A stretch of DNA of 6,020 bases from an uncultured Alistipes sp. (GTDB lineage: Bacteria; Bacteroidota; Bacteroidia; Bacteroidales; Rikenellaceae), in the NCBI GenBank assembly GCA_900552955.1, contig USBO01000110.1:1-6020 (forward strand), in the 5' to 3' direction. Every line of letters starts with the position of its first letter. The stretch's first letter is position 1. Positions 1 to 6,020 of this stretch are shown here, in pieces. The notes below the pieces were generated by a model. The model saw only the letters and a program-made list of their open reading frames with translations. It ran no database searches and was not told where the DNA came from. Made by a program: the position numbers and the translations under genes.

Positions 1-110
1 GGGGGGGGGGGGTGAAAAAAAGAGGCGAAAAACCCCACCCGGGGGGGGGGGGCGCTTCGTTTCGGGAGGGGCCGTTTTCCGATCCCGTGAAGGCGCTCCG
101 GCACGCCCCC
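1..110. other. Non-coding stretch with two G12 tracts
   Basis: Bases 1-12 and 41-52 are both uninterrupted runs of twelve G. They are separated by 28 bases that are A-rich and then C-rich. The second run follows CCCACCC, so C-G pairing across the junction is possible, and further G runs at 65-67 and 69-72 make a quadruplex-prone region. A short reading frame crosses this stretch, but it is low-complexity, has no recognisable domain and is not believable as a gene. The first run touches the window edge, so its full length is unknown. An assembly or sequencing artefact cannot be excluded. Confidence 0.5.
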
Positions 111-150
111 GCAAAACGCAAAGGGAGCGGCGCCCTGCGGCGTCGCTCCC
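111..150 (-). terminator. Probable intrinsic terminator of the lipoprotein gene
   Basis: On the minus strand, 25 bases past the stop codon at 175, a GC-rich hairpin forms: GGGAGCG (150-144) pairs with CGCTCCC (129-123). There is then one A-C mismatch, four more pairs (CGCC/GGCG) and a GCAG tetraloop. It is followed by TTTGCGTTTT, an interrupted T tract. Position, stem and tail fit a rho-independent terminator. The broken T run lowers confidence. Confidence 0.6.
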
Positions 151-174
151 CGTACACAGATGCCCAGCGGAAAG

Positions 175-1428
175 TCACTCCTTCACGCAGCGCAGCGACA
201 TGCCCTGCGAACGCTTGTCCTTGTTGACCTTGAAGGTGCGTTTGCCGTTGATGATGAACATGTACTGACCGTAGAGAGCGGGGTTCTGCTCCAGATCGGC
301 CGAAGCCTTGCCTTTGGTGCCGATCCACAGGCCGCTGTAGGGGTTGCCGCCCTCGGGGTAATCGAGCGAACCCGACGCATAGGCGCGCGTGCCGGTGGTG
401 GGGAACCACTGCCCCTCCTGCTCGCAGCCGCGATTGGCGTCGTCCCACTTCATCGCATCGTAAGTGAGCCATGCGTAGGGCGTATTGCCGTCAGCATCGC
501 ACACCGGCACCTTGTAGCCCACGGGGCAGGGGTCGTAGATCGTCTTCCGATGGCTCTCGCCGCCCCAGTAATCGTCGTCCGACACGTCGACCCAGTCACC
601 CGTGCGGTAGTCGTTCTCGACGATCTCGTCGCCGTACTCGTCCAGCTCGCCCGTATGACGATAGGTCATCGCATAGAAGACCATCGGATTGCGGACCGAC
701 TTCCCGATCGTGCCGTGGAACTCCTTCATGGAGCTGAATTTGGGCAGCTCGCGGCCGTCGCCGTCGTAGACCGTGGGCTCGCCGTCGACCTCGTAGGTGT
801 AATCCTCGCGCATGACCGTGAAGGTCGTCGTCCCGGGGAACGGATCCTTGCGGCCCCACTGGTAGAGCATGCCGTTCGAATCGAAGCTGCCGCGCTCGAC
901 GGTCAGCGCACCCAGATTGCGGTCCATGAAGCTCCACGTCGTACCCGAGGCGTTGGGCGCCGTGGTGAAGAGCGTGGCCGCAGGGTCGTAGTCGACCACC
1001 CACAGGTGCCAGCTCCACAGGATGTTGCCCGCCGCGTCGACGGCCGCCACGACGGCATTGCCGCGCTTGTCGCCCGTCTCGACGACGATCTTCCTCTCGT
1101 CGGGGAAATAGCTCGTCTGCGCGATGAGACTCGCGTCGCTCTGCCAGACGAGTTTGGCGCCCGTCGCCTCGCCGACCGACTCGGTGGCGGAGTTGCCCTT
1201 GCAGGCGGCGTCGAAGACCGCCGTCGTCCCCGGCGCGACGATATAGCAGTTGGCCGTTCCCTTCGCCGAAAGATCGACGGCATCGGCCGGAATCGCGGGC
1301 TTCTCAGGCACGTCGGGGAGTTCGGGATCGGGATTCCCCCCCCCGTTATCATCGCCGCACGCCGCCAGCATCATCGCGGCGCCGGCCAGCAGCGCCAACG
1401 CACCGCGCATGAACCTAACTTTTTTCAT
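175..1428 (-). CDS. Lipoprotein with FISUMP-like domain
   Basis: This is a 417-residue predicted lipoprotein. The N-terminus has Lys residues at 2-3 and a hydrophobic stretch at about 8-22, ending in lipobox LAAC with the acylated cysteine at C24. The following residues, GDDNGGG, are acidic and flexible, resembling the acidic tags that direct Bacteroidota lipoproteins to the cell surface. Residues 50-80 carry an 'LSAKGTANCYIV' strand motif. The rest matches the Fibrobacter succinogenes major paralogous (FISUMP) style: SFMDRNLGAL (166-175), YQWGRKDPFPG (189-199), TIYDPCPVGYKVP (296-308) and the C-terminal SLRCVKE. The start at 1428 was chosen because it gives a clean signal peptide and lies about 40 bases from a good promoter; the frame stays open upstream to 1515, but that extension would bury the signal. 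A second ATG at 1410 is possible. The molecular role of FISUMP proteins is unknown. Nothing indicates that this divergently transcribed gene belongs to the Bat operon. Confidence 0.85.
   Translation of the reverse strand: MKKVRFMRGALALLAGAAMMLAACGDDNGGGNPDPELPDVPEKPAIPADAVDLSAKGTANCYIVAPGTTAVFDAACKGNSATESVGEATGAKLVWQSDASLIAQTSYFPDERKIVVETGDKRGNAVVAAVDAAGNILWSWHLWVVDYDPAATLFTTAPNASGTTWSFMDRNLGALTVERGSFDSNGMLYQWGRKDPFPGTTTFTVMREDYTYEVDGEPTVYDGDGRELPKFSSMKEFHGTIGKSVRNPMVFYAMTYRHTGELDEYGDEIVENDYRTGDWVDVSDDDYWGGESHRKTIYDPCPVGYKVPVCDADGNTPYAWLTYDAMKWDDANRGCEQEGQWFPTTGTRAYASGSLDYPEGGNPYSGLWIGTKGKASADLEQNPALYGQYMFIINGKRTFKVNKDKRSQGMSLRCVKE
1336..1344 (-). repeat. G9 homopolymer inside the lipoprotein gene
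   Basis: Nine consecutive C on the plus strand read as three GGG glycine codons (residues 29-31) just after the lipobox cysteine. It is the longest homopolymer inside any gene of this window. Loss of one base would shift translation into a frame that stays open to about 903 and would remove the whole FISUMP-like part. This is a candidate slippage site; actual variation has not been shown. Confidence 0.6.
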
Positions 1429-1471
1429 CGGAATTTGGATTTTGAAATTCGCTGCACTGTCGCAGTCCCCG

Positions 1472-1501
1472 CAAATATACGAAAACATAACCGGAAAACA
1501 A
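1472..1501 (-). promoter_or_regulatory. Bacteroidota-type promoter for the lipoprotein gene
   Basis: On the minus strand, TTG (1501-1499) is followed after 19 bases by TATATTTG (1479-1472). This exactly fits the phylum consensus of a -33 TTG and a -7 TAnnTTTG at 19-21 bases spacing. Transcription would start near 1466, giving a leader of about 40 bases before the ATG at 1428. No Shine-Dalgarno-like sequence precedes that ATG, as is common in this phylum. Confidence 0.7.
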
Positions 1502-1576
1502 GCGGGCCGCCGCACCGTCGGGACGACGGTAAAGAGCTCCTTTGCGGGCGTTTAGTAACGATTTCAGCGGGAAAAA

Positions 1577-1607
1577 TTCATTTTTACGCGATTTTATAAT
1601 AAATTTG
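1577..1607 (+). promoter_or_regulatory. Putative promoter of the moxR-bat operon
   Basis: TAAATTTG at 1600-1607 fits the Bacteroidota -7 consensus TAnnTTTG perfectly. A TTC at 1577-1579, one base away from the -33 TTG, lies 20 bases upstream. The predicted start is near 1613, giving an A-rich leader of about 47 bases before the ATG at 1660. The region is locally AT-rich against a GC-rich background, which supports a promoter. The -33 box is weaker than that of the divergent promoter. Confidence 0.6.
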
Positions 1608-1659
1608 CATACGATTCGTTAAGGAACAGACGGCAATACAACTAAACAACATAACACCC

Positions 1660-2658
<999 letters not shown>

Positions 2659-2662
2659 CGCG

Positions 2663-3547
2663 ATGATCGAGAACGAAAACGATATCCTGCGACGCGTCCG
2701 CAAGATCGAGATCAAGACGCGCGGACTGTCCAACGAGATCTTCGCCGGAAAGTACCACACGGCTTTCCGCGGACGGGGCATGTCGTTTTCCGAAGTGAGG
2801 GAGTACCGCGCCGGCGACGACGTGCGCGACATCGACTGGAACGTCACGGCGCGTTCGCGCTCGCCCCACATCAAGGTCTACGAGGAGGAGCGCGAGCTGA
2901 CGATGATGCTCATGGTCGACGTCTCGGCCTCGCGCCTGTTCGGCTCGACGCGCTTCCTCAAAAAGAACATCCTGACCGAAATCGCCGCCGTGCTGGCCTT
3001 CTCGGCCGCGCAGAACAACGACAAGGTGGGCTGCATCTTCTTCTCCGACCGCGTGGAGAAGTACATCCCGCCCAAGAAGGGGCGCAGCCACATCCTGATG
3101 ATTATCCGCGAGCTGATCGGCTTCCGGCCCCGATCGTCGGGCACGGCGCTCTCGGAGGCGGTGCGCTTCCTGACGGCCGTGATGAAGAAGCGCTGCACGG
3201 CGTTCCTGCTCTCGGACTTCCTCGATCCGGCACGCGACGGCGAGGAGTTCGCCAACGCGCTGAAGATCGCCGGCAGCAAACATGATCTGGTGGGCATCCG
3301 CGTCTGCGACCCGCGCGAGGCGGAGCTGCCCGACGTGGGCATCGCCGAGTTCCAGGACGCCGAGACGGGCCGCAAGGTGTGGGTCGACACCTCGTCGGCG
3401 GCCGTGCGCGACCACTACGCCCGCGCCTGGCGGCAGCGCAGCGAGGCGATCGAGGCGCTGCTGCGGCACAACCGCATCGACACGGCGACGATCCCGACCG
3501 ACGGCGACTACGTGACGGAACTCCTCAAACTTTTCAAACAACGATGA
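2663..3547 (+). CDS. DUF58 (vWA-like) protein, cytoplasmic
   Basis: This 294-residue protein carries the DUF58 signature GRGMSFSEVREYRAGDDVRDIDWN (37-60) followed by a von Willebrand A-like fold. Visible metal-site (MIDAS) residues are DVSAS (86-90, the DxSxS motif), T161 in SSGTAL, and D185 in LLSDF. The site therefore looks intact. There is no signal peptide or membrane segment, so it should be soluble in the cytoplasm. The length is that of the short, soluble DUF58 proteins; longer family members carry N-terminal membrane helices. It starts four bases after the moxR stop, and its own stop overlaps the next start in an ATGA. The tight pairing suggests it is the direct partner of the MoxR ATPase. 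It is generally the second gene of Bat loci and has no bat letter in the classical naming. Confidence 0.93.
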   Translation: MIENENDILRRVRKIEIKTRGLSNEIFAGKYHTAFRGRGMSFSEVREYRAGDDVRDIDWNVTARSRSPHIKVYEEERELTMMLMVDVSASRLFGSTRFLKKNILTEIAAVLAFSAAQNNDKVGCIFFSDRVEKYIPPKKGRSHILMIIRELIGFRPRSSGTALSEAVRFLTAVMKKRCTAFLLSDFLDPARDGEEFANALKIAGSKHDLVGIRVCDPREAELPDVGIAEFQDAETGRKVWVDTSSAAVRDHYARAWRQRSEAIEALLRHNRIDTATIPTDGDYVTELLKLFKQR

Positions 3548-4536
3548 AACGACCGGCACTCCTCCTTGCAGCCGCGCTGCTCGGCGCGACGACGACGGCC
3601 GCCCAGGCCCCGACGGTCGAGGCGCGCCTCGTGCCCGACAGCATCGGCATCGGCGACACCTTCACGCTGGAGATCGACGTCGAACGCGATCAGGTGCAGG
3701 TGACCGAATTCCCGCTCTACGAAGACGACGGCAACCTCGAACTGGTGCGTTCGCTGCCCGTCGACACCCTCTCGCAGGAGGGCCGCCGGCTCCGGCTGCG
3801 CAAACGCTACCTCCTGCAAGCCTTCAGCGAAGGGCGCTACAATCTGGGGCGGCCCGGGGTTCTCTACGCCGACAAGAACATCGTCGACACGCTCTACACG
3901 GCCGACTCGCTGCGGCTCGACGTGGGGACATTCCAGATCGACACCGCCCGGCAGACGATCCACGACCTCAAACCGCAGCGGACGCTGCCGCTGCGCGCCG
4001 AGGAGTTCACGGGCTACCTTTTCGGAGGACTGTTCCTGCTGCTGAACCTCGCGGGGCTGCTCTTCGCGCTGCGCTACCATCTGGCCAAGCGCGGCAAGCA
4101 TCTGGGCGAGCTCTTCCGGCCGGCGCCGCCCGCACCGCCCCACGTGGAGGCGATCCGCGCGCTCGAAGGGCTCCACAACCAGAAGTTGTGGCAGAACAAC
4201 CGGCACAAGGCTTACTACTCGGGGCTGACCGACATCCTGCGCCGCTATCTGGCGGACCGTTACGGCATCGGCGCGATGGAGATGACCTCCGACGAGATCA
4301 TCGACGCCGTGCGGCCGCTCGACCTGCCCCGCAAGAGCGCCCTGGAGCTTGCGGCGCTGCTGCGCGAGGCTGATCTGGTGAAGTTCGCCAAGGCCACGCC
4401 CGAAGCCGCGCGCAACGAGGAGGCCTACCAATGGGCCTACTACTTCGTCGAGGAGACCAAGCCCGTCGAGGAACAACCTTCGGCCGAAGCGGAAGATCCG
4501 ATCGGCCCGACGCTTAACGACGACCGCCATGCGTAG
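3544..4536 (+). CDS. BatD-like small membrane protein
   Basis: This is a 330-residue protein with a signal peptide at 1-21 (MKRPALLLAA..., ending AAQA). A beta-rich periplasmic segment spans about 22-155, with a single transmembrane helix at about 157-177 (GYLFGGLFLLLNLAGLLFAL). Basic residues just after the helix (R177, H179, K182, R183, K185) place the C-terminal part inside. The cytoplasmic part (200-305) is helical, with the recognisable block YYSGLTDILRRYLADRYG (224-241) and a later AYQWAYYFVEE. This architecture is like BatD, but with one periplasmic domain where BatD usually has several (about 550-600 residues). It also resembles DUF4381-type proteins found with MoxR. The frame is open upstream to 3379, but the signal peptide and the ATGA overlap with the DUF58 stop fix the start at 3544. 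It overlaps the next gene by eight bases. A bridging role between cytoplasmic MoxR/DUF58 and the envelope Bat proteins is inferred, not shown. Confidence 0.8.
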   Translation: MKRPALLLAAALLGATTTAAQAPTVEARLVPDSIGIGDTFTLEIDVERDQVQVTEFPLYEDDGNLELVRSLPVDTLSQEGRRLRLRKRYLLQAFSEGRYNLGRPGVLYADKNIVDTLYTADSLRLDVGTFQIDTARQTIHDLKPQRTLPLRAEEFTGYLFGGLFLLLNLAGLLFALRYHLAKRGKHLGELFRPAPPAPPHVEAIRALEGLHNQKLWQNNRHKAYYSGLTDILRRYLADRYGIGAMEMTSDEIIDAVRPLDLPRKSALELAALLREADLVKFAKATPEAARNEEAYQWAYYFVEETKPVEEQPSAEAEDPIGPTLNDDRHA

Positions 4537-5311
4537 AATCTTTCTTTTTCTCGCGCTCGCGCTGCTGGCCGTCGACGCCGCCGCGCAGCAGTACCCCGAA
4601 CGCCGGCAGGTGCGCAAGGGCAACCGCGCCTACGAAAAGGGCAACTACCAGGACGCCGCGGGCCGCTACATGCGCGCGCTGGGCACCGATCCCGCGTCGT
4701 TCGAAGCGCGCTACGATCTGGGCAACGCCTTCCACCGGCAGGAGCTCTACGATCAGGCTGCGCAGGCGCAGCAGCAGGCGGCGGCCGACTCGCTGGCGGC
4801 GCCCGCCGCTCGCGCCGAAGCGTTCTACAACCTGGGCAACACGCAGTTCCGGCAGCGGAAGTACGCCGAAGCGCTCGAAAGCTACAAGCACTCGCTGCGG
4901 CTGAATCCCGACGACCGGCAGGCGAAGTTCAACTACGCCTATGTCAAGAAACTGCTCGACGATCAGCAGCAGAATCAGGACAATCAGGATAACAAAGACA
5001 ACGAGAACAACGAAAACGACCGGAACCAGGATCAGCGGAACGATCGGAACGAGTCCGATCCGCAGCAGGGCAAGGACGATCCGCAGGATTCCGACCCGCA
5101 GTCGGACGACGACCGTCAGCAGGGCGACGAACCGCAGCAGGACGAGCGGCCCGACAAAGAGCAAGAGGGCGAAGGGCAGCCCCGGCCGGCCGGAATTTCG
5201 CCCGCCGAGCAGGAACGGATGCTCGACGCCATCCAGGCGCAGGAGGACAAGACTCAGGAGAAGCTCAAGGAGAAGGCCGGCGCCGTGGTGCGGCTCAGAA
5301 AGAACTGGTAA
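4529..5311 (+). CDS. batC: BatC-like TPR protein
   Basis: This is a 260-residue exported protein. The signal peptide is at 1-20 (hydrophobic 4-15, then AAAQ). Three tetratricopeptide-like units follow: about 26-57, 58-90 and the clearest one at 96-128 (AFYNLGNTQFRQRKYAEALE). A long D/N/Q/E/R low-complexity linker covers about 143-217. The C-terminus (222-260: GISPAEQERMLDAIQAQEDKTQ..., ending KNW) is the conserved end typical of BatC. TPRs mediate protein-protein contacts, so BatC is thought to scaffold BatA/BatB-type vWA proteins in the periplasm. The start overlaps the preceding stop by eight bases, implying translational coupling. Oddly, it lies before batA; in the classical Bacteroides order batC follows batA and batB. 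The alternative reading is a generic TPR protein, but the C-terminus favours BatC. Confidence 0.85.
   Translation: MRRIFLFLALALLAVDAAAQQYPERRQVRKGNRAYEKGNYQDAAGRYMRALGTDPASFEARYDLGNAFHRQELYDQAAQAQQQAAADSLAAPAARAEAFYNLGNTQFRQRKYAEALESYKHSLRLNPDDRQAKFNYAYVKKLLDDQQQNQDNQDNKDNENNENDRNQDQRNDRNESDPQQGKDDPQDSDPQSDDDRQQGDEPQQDERPDKEQEGEGQPRPAGISPAEQERMLDAIQAQEDKTQEKLKEKAGAVVRLRKNW
4955..5179 (+). repeat. Low-complexity D/N/Q-rich linker in batC
   Basis: Codons 143-217 of the BatC-like gene are built almost only from CAG, GAC/GAT, AAC, GAG and CGG codons, forming a degenerate repeat. The tripeptide Asp-Pro-Gln recurs three times at residues 177-179, 184-186 and 189-191. The encoded segment should be disordered, very hydrophilic and mostly acidic, separating the TPR part from the conserved C-terminal tail. 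Such tracts often vary in length between strains. Confidence 0.75.
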
Positions 5312-5414
5312 AGAAGTATATAAAGATAAGAAATCACCTTCGACGGCTCGAAGCGGCTCCGCCGCAGCGGAACGCACGCCGCGACCGTCGTTTTAATCCG
5401 AAACGTCGACCGAC
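5312..5414 (+). promoter_or_regulatory. Structured batC-batA intercistronic gap
   Basis: This 103-base gap is the only real spacer in an operon whose other junctions are +4, -4 and -8. After an A-rich start (5312-5335), three potential stems appear: an outer CGACGG/CCGTCG (5341-5346 with 5385-5390) directly followed by TTTTAA; an inner TCCGC/GCGGA with a CGCA loop (5358-5371); and an alternative TTCGA/TCGAA (5339-5343 with 5348-5352), which competes with the outer stem. It could be a weak terminator, an attenuator or an mRNA processing site. No TAnnTTTG promoter box is visible in it. Confidence 0.4.
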
Positions 5415-6020
5415 ATGACCTTTCACAATCCCCATCTGCTGTGGCTGCTCGTGCTGCTCGTGCCGGCGGCGGTCTGCTATGTCCGCCGCGCGCGCAAAGG
5501 GGGTGCGGCGCTGCGAATTTCGTCGGTGGCCGGCGTGCTCCGAGCGCCGCGCACCGTGCGATACTACCTGCGGCACCTCCCCTTCGTGCTGCGCATGGCG
5601 GCGCTGGCGGCACTCACCGTGGCGCTGGCGCGTCCGCAGTCGGCCGAGCACAACTCGCGCACCGACACCGAGGGCATCGACATCATGCTGGCGCTCGACG
5701 TCTCGGGGTCGATGCTGGCGCGCGACTTCCGCCCCGACCGTCTCGAAGCGGCGAAGGAGGTGGCCGGATCGTTCATCGCCGACCGTTACGGCGACCGGAT
5801 CGGACTGGCGGTCTTCGCCGGCGAAGCCTTCACGCAGAGCCCGCTGACGTCGGACCAGCCGACGCTGCTCACGCTGCTGAGCCGCGTGCGCAGCGGTCTG
5901 ATCGAGGACGGAACGGCCATCGGCAACGGACTGGCGACGGCCGTCAACCGCCTGCGCGAGAGCGACGCCAAGTCGAAGGTCATCATCCTCCTGACCGACG
6001 GCGTGAACAACCGGGGCGAA
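5415..6020 (+). CDS. batA: BatA, vWA membrane protein (3' end cut off)
   Basis: There are 202 codons, still open at the right edge. The start at 5415 gives the typical BatA N-terminus, MTFHNPHLLWLL. A first membrane helix lies at about 7-22 and a second at about 56-72. The loop between them holds nine basic and no acidic residues, so it is probably cytoplasmic, placing the following vWA domain on the periplasmic side. The vWA domain begins near 88. MIDAS residues are intact: DVSGS (95-99), T168 in DGTAIG and D195 in LLTDG. The stretches MLARDFRPDRLEAAK, GLAVFAGEAFTQ, GLATAVNRLR and KVIILLTDGVNN are characteristic of BatA rather than BatB. BatA family members are about 320-330 residues, so roughly the last third is outside the window. 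The role, by family, is an envelope Bat complex linked to oxygen or oxidative stress tolerance; the mechanism is unsettled. No Shine-Dalgarno sequence precedes the start. Confidence 0.9.
   Translation, partial: MTFHNPHLLWLLVLLVPAAVCYVRRARKGGAALRISSVAGVLRAPRTVRYYLRHLPFVLRMAALAALTVALARPQSAEHNSRTDTEGIDIMLALDVSGSMLARDFRPDRLEAAKEVAGSFIADRYGDRIGLAVFAGEAFTQSPLTSDQPTLLTLLSRVRSGLIEDGTAIGNGLATAVNRLRESDAKSKVIILLTDGVNNRGE

Noticed and set aside
12..227. 71-residue plus-strand frame near the window start
   Set aside because: It runs through a G tract, the terminator hairpin and the end of the lipoprotein gene, and has no recognisable features.
1429..1515. Upstream extension of the lipoprotein to an ATG at 1515
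   Set aside because: It would put 29 non-signal residues before a clean lipoprotein signal peptide, and would place the start codon upstream of the -7 box at 1479-1472.
160..1599. Long plus-strand open frame opposite the lipoprotein gene
   Set aside because: It is a GC-rich shadow of the minus-strand gene: repetitive Arg/Val/Ala composition, no domain, and it runs through the divergent promoter region.
3379..3543. Upstream extension of the BatD-like gene
   Set aside because: The extension lies entirely inside the DUF58 coding region and would hide the signal peptide that starts at 3544.

Overview
The window looks like a chromosomal piece of a GC-rich gut Bacteroidota, most plausibly Alistipes or a close relative. 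Evidence: (1) -7 boxes of the Bacteroidota type TAnnTTTG lie upstream of the two outward-facing genes; (2) no start codon has a convincing Shine-Dalgarno sequence; (3) there is a lipoprotein with the 'MDRNLGA / YQWGRKDPFP / YDPCPVGY' motif set common in this phylum; (4) a Bat (Bacteroides aerotolerance) cluster is present. The genus is inferred from GC content and gene style, not from a marker gene.

Layout. Bases 1-174 are non-coding: two 12-base G tracts, then a minus-strand hairpin that looks like an intrinsic terminator. Bases 175-1428 (minus) encode a 417-residue lipoprotein, probably surface exposed, with a Fibrobacter-succinogenes-major-paralogous-like domain. Bases 1429-1659 are a divergent promoter region. 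From 1660 to the right edge runs one plus-strand operon: MoxR-family AAA+ ATPase (1660-2658), cytoplasmic DUF58/vWA protein (2663-3547), a signal-peptide plus single-TM protein resembling a miniature BatD (3544-4536), BatC-like TPR protein (4529-5311), a 103-base structured gap, and the first 202 codons of BatA (5415 to beyond 6020).

How it fits together. MoxR ATPases typically partner with vWA proteins and are thought to act as chaperones or remodelers. Here the cytoplasmic ATPase and the soluble DUF58 protein are four bases apart. The next two genes overlap head-to-tail (4 and 8 bases), which suggests translational coupling. The membrane protein has a periplasmic domain and a cytoplasmic domain, so it could link the cytoplasmic pair to the envelope-located BatC and BatA. 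The Bat system is linked to aerotolerance and envelope stress, but its biochemistry is not settled.

Novelty. I see no new defence system, mobile element, CRISPR array or RNA gene. The points most worth a second look are: batC placed before batA, the reverse of the classical batA-batB-batC order; the structured gap at exactly that junction; and a nine-G tract just behind the lipobox of the divergent lipoprotein, a candidate slippage site.
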